From Tretioscincus oriximinensis (taxonomy: Eukaryota > Chordata > Lepidosauria > Squamata > Gymnophthalmidae): a stretch of 64,000 nucleotides of DNA. Positions 18,353 to 30,658 of the stretch are shown piece by piece; positions within the stretch are counted from its first letter, which is position 1, and each line of letters starts with the position of its first letter. The notes under the pieces were generated by a model, which ran no database searches, had not been told where the DNA came from, and was given only the letters and a program-made list of their open reading frames with translations. A program made the position numbers and the translations under genes. The stretch lies in assembly GCA_022410635.1 (NCBI GenBank), contig JAJVDF010000140.1:2233449-2297448 (forward strand), written 5' to 3'.

Positions 18353-18473
18353 TTGTGTGTAACACCAGCTCTCCGCAACAGGTCCACTTGACATCTCTGC
18401 CGGAGGAGGAGGACTCGGTACCCTTGACATCGCCAGTTTGGAGGTCAGACAGGATTTCACAGGTTAGAGAAAT
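18353..18473 (-). CDS. SPOP: SPOP coding exon 1 (residues 1-26, with some 5' UTR)
   Basis: The start codon is at 18430-18428 and the exon ends at 18353 before a GTAAGTC donor. The 78 coding bases give 26 residues beginning [16 protein letters not shown] and ending in WCYTQ. This is the characteristic proline-rich N terminus of SPOP, ahead of the MATH domain. The UTR part probably begins at 18473 after a TTGTACACAG acceptor, placed by eye. The first ATG is used because it gives the exact family N terminus; a second in-frame Met (M13) follows but is internal in known SPOP. The intron phase after this exon is 0. Confidence 0.95.
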
Positions 18474-19584
18474 CTGTGTACAATATCTTCAATCTGATTA
18501 GAGAGGAAGGGAAGGCTGTGGTCAGGTCACCTCAAAGCAGCATTTTTTCCCCAAGTCGTTATTATAGTTGTACTACTTGCTACCCGGCTCTTCTTTATGT
18601 GTTTGAGAATTGAGCGCTGTATTTTACAAGACGATAGTAAAACCAACTTTGCCTCCAAAACATGACAGTACCCAACACACTGGCTCATGTCTGGTTCAAC
18701 CCAAACACACTGGCACTTGCAATGAAACTTCATAATGAAAAGATACATACTTCAAGAAATTCCCAAAACACATTAAAAGACAAGAAAGCTTGGATACAAA
18801 GCCTCCTTTTGCTTTGGCATGGGGCATCTGCAGCAGCATGCACATACCATTCAATCACAGTTTTCAAACTGTTGAATATTTTGCTGTATCATCATAAAAG
18901 AAACCAAGGACCAAATAAAAACTTCTATGTTTTATCAGTTGCAACCCAGGAGACTGCCCAATTGGAAGTCGATAGTATAGCCCATGAAATGCACTCCTGT
19001 AATAGTTCAAATGTGCATCCAGACCAACTTAGTTCTACTCTCGTGGAGGTGCATGGCAGCGTTCACAGAGGCACTCTCACTACAGGCAAACCATAGCCAG
19101 AGCACAATTAGCTCAAACTGGAAAAATGCACCTGCGTTGTTTTTAAGGGAGAACTCCAATCTGGTGACATGTGGCTTTGCGAATTACACATCCCGAAAGT
19201 GCTCCCATGTAGATTATAGGGGAACTGTATGCACCCAGTGCAAAGCCACATAGCTTTCACTCCCATTTTTACCCTAGTCAGAATGCAGCCAAAGAGACAA
19301 AAAGCCCACCATATAAGAAACTGATGTCCTGAAGTTCAGTCATTAAGTGAAAAAAAGAGTTGAGGAAAGTTCAGCAAAGAAAAGGTTAGCAAAGACTGTT
19401 GCATACACTAAGGACTGAATTCAATTCAAAATAATAGGATGAATGATGTCCAACATGCATTCTCATGGTCATCCTTAGTGCAGCATTACAGTTTTCTATG
19501 GAGAGTGAGTTGGGAAAAGTGCAAAAGAATCTGATCCTAAGAATGTTGCTAATCTAGGAGCAATTGGTGTGCAAAATATCTGGG

Positions 19585-20010
19585 GCGGTTCATTCTGGAA
19601 TTTCCCAATATCCTGTTTATCAGCTTTCCAGTTTTAATGTGCCTCATTCATACCTTTACAGTGGATGCTGAGTTTTGTTATTCTGTCACATTCTGACAAC
19701 AAGATTTCCTATGCACGTGCCACATTCTCCAGTCAGCCATCTTGTTTGCTTGTTGTCAAGAGGAAGTCCAGTAGTTCTTCCTTCCAAATGATACTTGATA
19801 GTTTGCTGTCAATATTAGATTTCTTTGCTTCTCACNCTGGCAGTTTTTTATCAAAATACTTTCAGCAATAACCCTATATATTGATTCGACAGTGGACGTT
19901 CATAGTTAACCAATTATCCAGATAATCCTGCTGATTTATATACCTGGTGAGGCAAATGTAATAAAAATTGGACTTTCAAATGGATTATGAACCCTGTCTG
20001 GATGCAGCAT
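19585..20010 (+). repeat. Unnamed interspersed repeat X, copy A
   Basis: Shares an ordered series of blocks with 51211-51625 and 62285-62525: 'ctcattcatacctttaga', 'gtttgctgtcaatat', 'gatttctttg..tctcac.ct', 'agttt.t.atcaaaa.ta', 'gcaataacc', 'gattc.acagtg' and 'ggatgcagc.t'. No coding sequence is seen. Strand is arbitrary, since the family is not identified. Confidence 0.65.
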
Positions 20011-21065
20011 GGGAGATTCATGTAGGAAAACAGCTGATGCCTCAGAGGTTTGCTTTTCAAAGCCTTCGTTAATACCTCACACATTTCTGAACAGTAAGCT
20101 GAAACATTCTCAGCAAANAACCGGAGGTCCTTCTGTGCATTGTGACTCTTTTTGTAGATATACAGACAGCATCACCTTAGCATACATGCAGAATAATGTG
20201 TTGCCTGCCCATCTAAATAAAGCTAACAAGCAAAGTCCTATGGGAGAAAGCACATGGCAGATCATTCCCTGATTCCTTGTGACTCCCTAACACATTTGAC
20301 TGCCAGCAGCTGGCCACAATATACGTATCCAGCAGCCTGGCAAAAGCTAAAATAAAAAACCAACAACAAAACTGCTACTAACAGCAGAGGTGTGAGAGAT
20401 AAGCTAAAGAAAAACAGATGTTTCCATGGAAGAGGGAGGGGGGAAGAGGAGAGAGAACAGCAGTCCTGTTTTTAGAAAGTGTAGAGTATAAAAACCACCA
20501 GCTCTCTCTCATGAAAACTGACACGAGTTTCTAACACTTTCTTCTTAATTCAATTTTTAAATGTCTCCCATCTCCCAAGTCATAAACATGTTCTTTAGCC
20601 ATTCTGAATGGACAACTGATACACTGGTTTTAACTATAATACACAATACCTGTCTCTTCCAAATTTAGGGGGCAATAAAATGAATGGTGCCAAGCTAATG
20701 CAACAGTTCATCCAAGATCTTTAAGATCGGGTCTCACAGTGTATGCAACCCGATAGTTCTTCAAGGCCATTCATAATAGCTTGCACTACCTTAAAGACAA
20801 AGCCTATACATCAGTTACTCATGAACTAGATGACTTTTTCAGAGGTTTTTAATTCAGACAATTTTTCATATCCACTTTTACGTTTGTGTCAATGCTATTT
20901 CACCCTTTGTGGCTATGCTGGGTGACTTCAAATCCTGGATGACTACTGGTGGTCAGTGTGGGCATCTCTTAGCAATTTATTTGCCGAAAATGCAGAAGTG
21001 ACTTGTCATTGTCCACTTCCTTCATCCAAGTATTCATTTTGCCTGATCTTTGTGTCACCAATAAA

Positions 21066-21245
21066 AATCTAAGAGGACTCCTGCTGAACTGGTCCAACAA
21101 TTGCACCTAAACAGAAGAAGGCAGAAGACCATCTCCTGTTCTGTTCATCTATTCACCATCACAAGTGACATTTCAGGAATAGGGCCTGTTGCTCTATCCC
21201 AAAGGAATATCAAGACATTCATTCTAATCCTAGTAACTAATAAAA
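21066..21245 (-). repeat. CR1 3'-UTR fragment
   Basis: 'aagaggactcctgctgaact' followed by 'agtgacatttcaggaata' and 'tgttgctctatccca' is the reversed CR1 3' UTR, about 20% diverged from the copy at 5.9 kb. Confidence 0.75.
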
Positions 21246-22439
21246 NTGAATATGCAGTTTAAAGAAATACACAAGTTTACTTCTACATAATACTGCATAG
21301 CATTTGTAAACCAGTTTTTCAAATATGATGGACTTTTGCAGGGATTTTCCCACACAGTTGAACAGGTGTGCCACCCTTCCATAATAAAACTGTACTTCAA
21401 TTACATTTTTCAAACTGTGTACAAAAAAAATGCCCCTATGCTTTCATTTGGCTGGGCTATTAGATTACTTATTTTGATAGCAAGAAACACTGGATAACTA
21501 ATCTGGGAGATACATATCTGACCACATTGCAACGCATGAAGTCCAGATTTTTCAGCATCTTGGGGAATTATAATGTGGCTTTCCAAGGATACAATTTACT
21601 TATAAACAAGGAGCTTCCACTCTTCAATATAAAATCATTAATGTTGACTACTATGGACTCATTTGACTACATGGGCAACTCTATGTATTTTTGTAGGACA
21701 GTTACAGAAGTGGGTTTCTCATTCCCTACTTGCCAAAAGAGGNTGAGAATTAATCTGGCAACCATCTGCTTTCCAGGCTACGTAAAATACCAATGTGCTA
21801 AAGTTTTAATTTCAAGGAGACTTCAGAGGAAGTTCAATATAAGTCTCTAAGATTTGCCTATAACTAGCTATCTAACAAGTCTTCTCACGTCATGTAGTCT
21901 TAGTCATAGGAGGACAATGTTGTTTCACTTCAAGTCTAATGTTATTACTGTGAAACACTAAAATCAATTGTGGCTGAAGAATTGTACATAAATAATGCAA
22001 CATCCATAAATAAAAAACTACAAGCAGATGTCGAGAAAAAGATCCAAAAAAGAAGTTACAGTCTCTCTGAAAAGATGGCTGTCCATAAAAATGCTTTCTG
22101 TAGAGGTCTATGGACCCAGACCCTGGAGATCTGGGTCATTACAAAATACAGAAGTCATATCTGCTTAGAGGGAAACCTGACCCGACCAGCTGAGCTATCA
22201 GAACCTCTGCATTTCTCCACTGCTTGCAAGCTTTCTGCTTACATCATGGCCTTCTCCCTTTCTTCTAATATCATTTTTTTTACCATAGGCACATGGTAAT
22301 CCAACTACATGCTAATCCAACTACAATATCCAATGTCTTCTTGGACAATGTAGATTTTGCCAGCAGATTGCAATAATATATGCAGTAACACTTCCTCTAG
22401 CTACAATGTGGATTAAAACAGGGAGGTGACAACACAACG

Positions 22440-22665
22440 GAATGAAGGGGAAGAGTTGGGGTTTATACCCTTCTTTTCTTAANATGAAGGGAATTAAAGT
22501 GGCTTACACAACCTTCTGTTCTTCTCTTCACAAAAGGCACCATGTGAAGTAGGTGAGGCTGGGAATGCTCTGAAGAAGTAGCTGGCTTCATGGAGAATGC
22601 GGAATTGAACCAGAAAACTTCCACATAAAGAGTCTGACATGCTAATCACAACACNAGGAATGGAG
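22440..22665 (-). repeat. tRNA-derived SINE
   Basis: On the minus strand it has a tRNA-like head with a B-box 'ggttcaattcc'. The body 'gaagccagctacttcttcagagc' and 'cctcacctacttcacatggtg' follows, then a LINE-like tail near 22450. It matches the squamate SINE type also present at 62540. Confidence 0.75.
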
Positions 22666-22764
22666 CAGGAAGGATGCCATGGGAGGAAGAAAAAGGTGGC
22701 CAAGCAACAGTACAGTGAGGAAGAGAGAGACCATGGTGTGAAGAAAGAAGAAATCCAAACAGCC

Positions 22765-23350
22765 CAGGGACGTCAATTCTGGTCACCACATCTCAAGAGG
22801 GACATTTTGGAACTGGAGAAGGTGCAGAAAAGGGCAACAAAAGTCAGGCTGCAACGTCTGGGCCTCTTCAGCCTTGAAAGGCGACGTCTGAGAGGTAATC
22901 TGATTGAAGTGTACAAAATCATGCATGGGATAGACACGGTGAATAGAGAAAAATGTTTTCCTTCTCCCACAACACTAGGACCAGGGGGCACTCCTAAAAA
23001 CTGTTGGGTAGAAAAGTGAGAACAGAGGGTGATCGGCCTGTGGAATTTACTTCCTGAAGAGGTAGTGGTAGCTAACAGCTTGGATAGTTTCAAGACAGGA
23101 CTAGACAGGTTTATGGACACCAAGGGTATAAATGGATACTAGGATGGATGTCTGAATGTTGCCTCCGGGATGGAGCAACAGGCAGGACTNTTGAAATACC
23201 ATTTGCAGGGAGTCATGAACAGGTGCATATTTTGCTTTCCTCTGTTCGGACTGCCCAGGTGCATCTGGTGGGCCTTTGTGTGACATAGAATGCTGGACTT
23301 GATGGGCTGTGGCCTGATCCAGTATGGCTCTTCTTATGTTCTTATGTCCC
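22765..23350 (+). repeat. CR1 LINE 3' end
   Basis: Reads FWSPHLKRDILELEKVQKRA, then QRLGLFSLERRRLRGNLIEV and YKIMHGIDTVNREKCF. The 3' UTR ends 'tatggctcttcttatgttctta' by 23347. The translation is broken near 23000. Confidence 0.9.
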
Positions 23351-24189
23351 AAACAGTTGACTCACTATCGAACTGGACCCCAAATTTTAATCCAGGTTTG
23401 GCTGCAAGAGCTGCAGGGTCTCCAAGGATCTAGTTTGGTACCTACCTGGGTTTCTCTCTACATATTGATTGGCAGATTATAAATCTGTTGTTGAATATCA
23501 TATGACAATTTTATAGCTATTGCGTATTTATATAGCATCCTTTACTTTTCAGTCATGTGCTGTTATGGTTATTATNTTCATTCAATAAATCATTATATTT
23601 ATCATCTGCATACTGGAAAACATGTTTGAGAAAATGAGGTTTTATACAGGGCCACGAATGAAATCCCCAAATACAAAAGAGACTTGAGCCGACCTCTCTT
23701 CTTCCATTGGCTGTTAAAGTCTGCCTTCCGTACCACAAACGAGAAGTTGGTTTTCTCAAAGCCAAACCTACAGCACCCTCCTTAAAAACTATTTTGCTCA
23801 GACGAGAGATTTCCAGCAACGTGTAAACAAAATTTAAATATAACCAACGTAAGGCATTTTTAAAAAACCAAAATAGACAAATCTGCACCTACCATGCACA
23901 TCTGTTTTAAAGCAAGCTGATAAGAGTATTATCAACAGAGTTCTGAATCACCAAGAGAAAATTAAATAGATTTTTCAAAAGGCAACAAAGCTTTCAGAAA
24001 CACAGCAGATATTGAGATTAGGTTGGCACAGAGAGATTACCCACTGCTCTTTTTTTTTTCCTTTCTGAAGGGAAGATTTCACACTTTGCAATGCCAGAGC
24101 ATCAAATTACTATTTCGAATGTGCCATTAATTTGATCCCTGCTGTGCATGTCCCTACAGTAGCATAAAGTCTTCTATACCCTTTTGATA

Positions 24190-24425
24190 CTACAGAAGTT
24201 AGAACATAAGAATGTAAGAGGAGCACTGCAGAACTGGGTCAAAGGCCATCTAGTCCAGCTCACACAGTGGCCCACAAATTGCACCTGGGCAGTTCTGAAG
24301 CAGAAGATGACAAAATATTCACCTGTTCTCGACTCCCTGCAAATGATATTTCAGAAATACTATCAACTGCTCCATCCCAGAGCCAGTATCAAGTGATCCA
24401 TCCTAGTAACTATTAGTTGTCTAGT
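24190..24425 (-). repeat. CR1 3'-UTR fragment
   Basis: 'acataagaatgtaagaggagc', 'atctagtccagctcacacagt' and 'gctccatcccagagccagta' read as the CR1 tail in reverse. Confidence 0.82.
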
Positions 24426-24904
24426 AATTGCTGAAGGTACCTAATTTCTTCTTACTTAAGAAAGTCTCTTAAATGCCAGGAAAGGGGGGATTAGCCACAG
24501 CTAGAGGAAAACTTAGATAGGGTACTTAACTTCAAAATCTCCTAAAAGTTCTCCAAAAAGAACAAGGTGGGATAATGCTGTATCCCACCTTGAGATATTT
24601 GGGGTATAGGACAATATAAATTCCAATGAATAAACTAACGTACTACATTAGAGATTCAGTTTCTAANTTTCCTGAGCTCAAAATCAGCAATTACAAAATA
24701 AAACTCAACCTCAAATAACTTGTTTTGCATTTGACACAAAAAGTTGGAGCATCCTTTTGAGAGTGTCTGGGAAACAAAGGAAGGAAATTCTTTTGTATTT
24801 TCATTTTCACTTTGCCACATTCAATTTAAGTTAACAAGGCTCAGAAAAGAATTATGGAGACTTCTTTTTGAAAAGGGGATGTGGGCACCATCTTGACTTT
24901 TTTT

Positions 24905-25145
24905 TTTAGAAAATGCAGTTCCAACAACATAAAGAGGAGCCCCGATTAATTAAGCCCACNGGCCATGTAATTTCATCATTCTGTCTCACACAGAATTGTT
25001 TCTGGGCACTGTCAACAAGCAGAAGAAAGCAAAACCTCAATTTGCTCTCAACTCACTCAAATTGGCATTTTGAGCCCCCCTGCCTGTCTCTTCAACTTGG
25101 AGACATCCATGCTAGTAGTCTCTGACATACTTGCCTCTGTAAATT
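24905..25145 (-). repeat. Decayed CR1 3'-UTR fragment
   Basis: 'acataaagaggagccccgat', 'tcattctgtctcacacagaa' and 'agacatccatgctagtagtc' keep the order of the reversed CR1 tail at lower identity than other copies. Confidence 0.6.
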
Positions 25146-25448
25146 AGTCTAATTCTTCATTCTCTATACAATATTTGGGCTTCACTATCACATACCAGTA
25201 CATATGACTAATCGTATTATGCAAATCTACTACACTGAACCTGGGATGTTTCACAGAGTAGTACACACAAATGTCAGGCCTCTTATCTTTCCCCTTAAAT
25301 AGTTCCCCTTTGTTGATCATCCCTCAAACATTCTCTTCAATGGAAGGGGTAGGGGGCTGTAGCATAGCCAGGGAAATTCTTTAGCTACAGAGAATACCTC
25401 TACCATAGCTTTGGTTTCTGTAGCATCGAGCAAAAGCATTTCGGTGAC

Positions 25449-26330
25449 TGCTTTCTTCTACTCACCTTGCCTTCTCTTTTCTTACCACTACCATCCCCAT
25501 ACCATAAACATATTCAAACCTTACTCTCACAACAACCTATTCGCACTATCCTTTACCACTTTTACTCGCTTTGTCCTTAATAAAAATTATTCCAACATGT
25601 TTCCCCAAAGCCACTTCTCTTCACCACAGCAAATCATCCAACACTACCAACAATAAACCATCTCTAATGCCATTTAACACCATTTCTTACTATCACTTCT
25701 CTTCTTCCTCCCCATCAACCAATTCTCTCCTATTTTCTTCATGCAACTCTACAATTTCTCAATTCTTATTCCTTCTCATGCTTCTCTTCGCTTTTTCCAC
25801 TTTCTCACTATACCTTCATCCAAAACATACTCACCTCAATTACCTTTTACACCACTCCCTTGATTCCACTCTCCATACACACAGCTTATATGAATATGTT
25901 TTCTACTCCTCTACCACTTCACCACTCCTGAAACATTACTTCCAAACCCTCCCCATCTGCCATGTCTTTTCAAGCTCTTCACCCACTTTTCTAGCAATCC
26001 CTCTTCTCTTTTACCACTGTCGCAAAGTAATTCTCTCCATCCTAACAATGCACTGCACACTTTCCCATCACTCTATTTCTCAATACCTTTCTTTCTGTAT
26101 TATATAAATAGTGAAGATGTTATCCTCATAAATAAACATACTCAAACCATTTCTCATCCTCACATTCCACTTTCCCACTCCCACTTTCTAATTGCTATAA
26201 GTCATTTCCTCTTTTTACTACCATTTCTGTAATGTTCTCACACCACNATTCTCCCAAACTTTAAATCCCTACATTTCTTCCACTTCTCTCCCACTTTCTC
26301 AATTTCGCTCTTTCTTCCTTCTACAAATCA
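25449..26330. other. Strand-asymmetric tract almost lacking G on the plus strand
   Basis: Counted by eye, the plus strand has roughly 4% G against about 30% C for nearly 900 bases, with fairly sharp edges. Rows 25681-25740 and 25801-25860 contain no G at all. The 178-codon open frame inside (25571-26107) follows from the lack of G, since two of the three stop codons (TAG and TGA) contain G. Its product is a Ser/Leu/His/Thr-rich string without a domain. On the SPOP sense strand the tract is C-poor and G-rich. Confidence 0.85.
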
Positions 26331-26884
26331 CACTGGCTAGAGACAATTGCATTCACTGCAAGCAATGACTTTGACCACAAATTCTAAGATATATGCTAGA
26401 AAGTGCCTAATTAAAAACCACCTTCTTCCATCCATAATATCCACTGAGACCAAAAAGGTATGAATACAACAATATTCAATGGCAGCCAAAAGATGCTGGG
26501 CAGATGGAGTTCCAGAACTAGGCACAAACATGGGGAATTTCCACGATGATTAGTTTGCTTTCTTCTAATACTACAGGAAATGCTGCAAACCTGAAACATC
26601 TACTTTCTGTTTCCTTCTTTCCCTGACCATTTTTTGCAAACCAGAAATGTATTATTGGCAGTTGTTCTTTTCTGTGTATGTGCACATTCAACAAACATCT
26701 AGTCCAAGTAGGAAAGCAGCAGGGTTTCCCCTCTTGCAAGCAACCTGAAACCAACTTCATCCACACAAAAAGCACAGGGGGGAAATCAAATGTTAATATT
26801 CTTCATTGTGTCTCTTTGCCTCCCTGAAGTGGAAAAAAACATTCCAAGTCTAAAATTAAATTCTAGCTATTACATTGGTTGTTC

Positions 26885-27100
26885 AGGAAGCAGCTGTAAC
26901 TCAGTTGTAGATCAAAGTGCCTGGAAAGAACAGGGTTGCTGGTTCAATCCCCNGCCTCTCCCCAAAAGAAGGAAGAAGAAAACTGTTTCAGTATTTCTGC
27001 CAAGAAAACTGCCTAGGGACAGCCAAGAAAATTCCCAGTCATCAGGAACTGGCTACAACTCAATGGTACCTAAACACAACAGCCGTTCAAGCAACGTTTA
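26885..27100 (+). repeat. tRNA-derived SINE with BovB-like 3' end
   Basis: An A-box-like 'gtaactcagttgtagatc' and a B-box 'ggttcaatccc' lie about 40 bases apart, as in a tRNA. The downstream 'caggaactggctacaactcaatggtacc' resembles the BovB/Sauria-SINE tail. It is not a functional tRNA gene, as no cloverleaf closes. Confidence 0.6.
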
Positions 27101-29699
27101 GAAACTAAACTTCTCTTTGGTTNTTTTGCTTTGCAAGCTATAAACAGCAAATCACTGATGAGTTTTCAAATAATTTTTATTAAAGTAGAGATTTTCTAAG
27201 AAAGATGAAGCAATATTAAACAATAGTAACAAGAATAGTGTTCTCCATGCACCTCAAGACGTAGAAAGTTCATGTTACCAACTTTTTCCCTGCTAATTTC
27301 CAAGATGTTACTATGAGCTAGAAGTAATAATACTAATAGCAGTCATTATGACACAGCCATAACAATTGATAAGGAACTGATAAACAAGTGTTAAAATCCC
27401 ACTCTCCATGGAAGCTCACTGGATGAGCTTTGGTCAATTGCTACCTCTCCTAGCTCACATGGAGAAAAGGTAGATAAAGCAATTCTAAAACAGCTGATTC
27501 AACCATATACTTTTTTTCTTTCATTAAAAAAATACAAAAACCTCTTGTTTTCCAAAATCATATAGTGATACAGGGCTGCCAAAGCATAGACAGTTCCAAG
27601 GAACCCATCTGATCTATTAGCAAACAGAAGATAGAAAACTCTGGATAAAAATCAAGCCATCTCATATATTCTGCTAACAATTTTCATAATTTTATTCTAT
27701 CANTTTCTTACAGATATGAAAGGGAAGAGAACAGCAGAAGAAGCAAAGAGAAGAAGCAAATTTGAAATGAAGGATTTCCCAAATAAGCTCATGAACAAAC
27801 ACATACATATTTTTATGCTATTAGTTTTAAGAAAAACCATCAAATTTGCTTTTCACATAGCAAGGGGCTGTGAATTTACAGTATTGCTGAAAAACTATTT
27901 GCATATATTTATTACCAAATACTCCCTGCACATAAAGCTAAAATATCCAATAAAAAGCATGTTTTAAAATATCTTCCCCAATGGGAAACTGCATACTGAA
28001 AGAAAATCAATCTTTGTTCCTGTTAAAGCACAGATGCTTTTACAATCATAACCAATGANAACCAAACAAAAAAAATCCTTATTAACTGAAGCAAGTTTTC
28101 AATATGACAATTCTCCTTCCTTCAGGGCAAAAGTTATAACTTTGGGGAGCTTTGAGGTACAACTGAAATTCATCACTTCATCTGGTTCCTTCTTTTTCCT
28201 CACGTAATAAAGGAAAACACAGAAAACAGGAAGCTATCTTGTACACCAAAGTAAGCATCAAACTTGTAACCCCTGCCTTATGCTGCAGAAATACAGTATA
28301 TAGTGGTAAGAAAATCAAAGTGCAGAGAAGGTACGACTTACTAATATCATAGTCATCATAACCACAATTTCTAATTCTCTGGATCTCAAAAGCACAGGAA
28401 ACTATGTGAAATACACCAGAAAATGTTTCCATCATATAAAAACATACAGATTCCTATACAGATAAGGAACCCCCAAATACAAAAAGCAACCTGTGGTCTC
28501 TTGTGTCAACAAATATTTCCATGGTTTAAGGGTTCAATTATAAATGAATAAATGATAAATGATAAATGAATGAGCAATTTGAACTTTTACTGATAAGATC
28601 TAATTGAAGATGTTCTGATCTTTTAGCTTCTGATTTCTCAACAATATAAACAGAAGCAGTTTCAGGAACTGTTTTTATTTTTTAATGAAAAACACTGCAT
28701 AATGACAAAAAAAAAGAGAGGATCAAGATGTGAGGCAGCCTTCCATGAAGCTCCATATGCATTTATCGGTAGGGCACTGTGCCTCTTCAACAGGCTAAAA
28801 GTGCCGACTTCAAATCCAAGGCAAGCTTTTCTTTNAAAAAAANAAAAGCTATTCCCAAATCCACTAGCATGTCCAAATTTTGGCTGCTAGGAACCTAACC
28901 GTCTGGNAATTTTTCACCCCAGCCCAATTGCTGCTTTGCTATGTAGGCTGACAGTTCCAGTAGCCCCCAGAATAATTCCCTGTTCTTATCCAGGCTTCAT
29001 ATGCATTTGTTTGCTTTGTTTCCTTTGCAAATTGACAGCTGGCCTCCTGCTAATATCTCTGACATGGTCCCAGTGTTCAACACAGATCACAGCCCTGCGG
29101 TTCTCGAATCTAAGCCATATCACAGATGCTCTTACTGAATTCCCCCCAANTGATTCATTCCCTTCTTAAAACACATGCATATCCATTTACGTCAGACTAA
29201 ACTCAACAGAGTATGACATTCTGGGAAACAAAACAAAACAAAATCAGGTGCACTTACAAGTTGGACTTTTAGAACTGAGCTCTTGTCATTTGCAGTTAAG
29301 GAATGTTAAGCAAATGCTTAATACATAGGCTCTTTGGGGGTAATTGCCAAGTTCATTATAATCCCTGCTATAATACAAGGGATTACATACAAGACACCTT
29401 TGACATTCATTAGGAATTCCAAAAATACACATCTATGTGCCTTAGTGGGCATTTAAAAAAAAGTTGGAATCCACTCTTAGTGCTTAAAGAGGACAGTGTA
29501 AAAATGGTTTAGAAAAAACATAAATGCAATGTACATTGATGACTGAAGCTCACTTCTGCTTCCATTTGTCACTGTTCACATGGGGTTTCTTGTCAAATGG
29601 AATTTGCCATGAGCAAGCAACTTTTAATCTTGGGAATCTATTTACATCAAGGACAAAATGAGATGGACCCAAGATTTGCACTTTCCCTCACAATGGGCT

Positions 29700-29865
29700 T
29701 CAATAACTTAAGAACCCAAGAGGATCCCTGCTGAATTTGGCCACAGACTATTTAGTGTAGCATCCAATCCCTCACTGTAGTTCACCAGTTACTTTTGGAT
29801 ATGGTAAAGCAAAAGACAAACCATATGCCTGTTCCTGATATCCTGCAACTAATGCTTTGANCACA
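29700..29865 (-). repeat. CR1 3'-UTR fragment
   Basis: 'acccaagaggatccctgctg' and 'tgttcctgatatcctgcaac' match the reversed CR1 tail. Confidence 0.65.
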
Positions 29866-29959
29866 GGACTGAAATACATTCTGTGTCATCTAACACAAAA
29901 ATCGATTCTGGCAACCCCTACAGATGGGTCCCCCAGCCAACTTCCTGTAGCAGCAAAAA

Positions 29960-30545
29960 TGTTTCTTGTGGGTGTGATAAAGTGCAGATTGCCTGAAAAA
30001 GTATTTTCCCACCCAGGGCTAGCTGCGGTGCAGGCTAGGACCTATAGTCTGTACTGCATGGCCCCGCAAGGGCTGGGCCAAAGATACTGGCTGCTGCTTG
30101 CATTACACTTCCCAGCTGGCCACACTGGCAGCACAAAAACTCCCACTTCATTTTCTTCGAATGAAATGAATGGCTCACTCACTAAGGAAATTGTCTCTCA
30201 TCTAGGAGATCGGGTTTCAAAGCCCTATGTTGGACATGGTGAGATGTGAACACCTTCCACTAGCCAACTCAGCTTTTCGAAAGCATGAATTGCAAGAAAT
30301 TGCAACTGACCACCACAGCCTGGTGGAGAAGATAGAATATAAGCCTTTGGGCAAAAATACCCTTGTAAGCTGCTTTGAGTCCCTTTGAAAGGTGAGAAAA
30401 GTAGGGTATAAGAACCCAGTTCTTCTTCTTCATATTTGTACTGCAGGTGCTGCAGTCCCATGAAACAGGAAACATAAATGCTGCTGGAAGATAAAAAACA
30501 GAAGCTGGTCATTTGTTATTGTTGACAACTGGCACCGGATCTACA
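29960..30545 (+). repeat. Unnamed repeat Y, copy 1 (with SINE inside)
   Basis: 30015-30135 aligns with 39048-39170 ('agctgc', 'aggct.gga.ctatagtc', 'ggccc', 'gagctggg', 'attacacttccca'). 30500-30540 aligns with 39375-39410 ('tttgttattgttgacaac'). The segment between contains SINE-like sequence at 30150-30435, so that part differs from copy 2. Confidence 0.55.
30150..30435 (+). repeat. SINE-like sequence
   Basis: A B-box-like 'gggtttcaaagcc' and a tail 'cttgtaagctgctttgagtc', 'gtagggtataagaaccc' and '(ttc)n' are typical of squamate tRNA-SINEs. Confidence 0.55.
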
Positions 30546-30588
30546 TGGACCAGTGGTGCAGGGACCATTCTATTGTCCCCCTTTTGCT

Positions 30589-30658
<70 letters not shown>
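30589..30658. repeat. (ATC)23 microsatellite
   Basis: Seventy bases of uninterrupted ATC/TCA/CAT. It creates His-, Ser- and Asp-run open frames on both strands, which are artefacts. Confidence 0.97.

Larger units (their letters stand above)
18474..24430 (-). other. SPOP first intron, part 1
   Basis: Holds an unnamed repeat copy (19585-20010), CR1 tails (21066-21245, 24190-24425), a tRNA-SINE (22440-22665) and a CR1 3' end (22765-23350). A small inverted pair ('acatgtggctttgc' at 19168 and 'gcaaagccacat' at 19241) encloses about 85 bases. The open frames at 18662-19253, 21527-22299 and 23553-23888 show no known domain and have intron-like composition. Confidence 0.8.
24430..30000 (-). other. 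SPOP first intron, part 2
   Basis: Contains a LINE-tail scrap at 24570-24640, a decayed CR1 tail (24905-25145), a tract almost free of G (25449-26330), a SINE (26885-27100) and a CR1 tail (29700-29865). The stretches 26340-26880 and 27100-29690 show no identifiable element. A weak tRNA-like string near 28770-28810 is noted only as a possible SINE scrap. Confidence 0.8.

Noticed and set aside
18662..19253. Open frames of 144 and 89 codons
   Set aside because: No domain, no splice context, and composition is like the surrounding intron.
25571..26107. 178-codon open frame
   Set aside because: It follows from the near absence of G (TAG and TGA stops are suppressed). The product is a Ser/Leu/His/Thr-rich string without domain, and the frame has no splice or conservation support.
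25449..26330. Mitochondrial DNA insertion as the source of the G-poor tract
   Set aside because: The light strand of mtDNA is G-poor but not this extreme, and no mitochondrial protein, rRNA or tRNA wording is seen.
26895..26965. Functional tRNA gene
   Set aside because: A- and B-box-like strings are present but the arms do not pair into a cloverleaf, and a SINE body follows.
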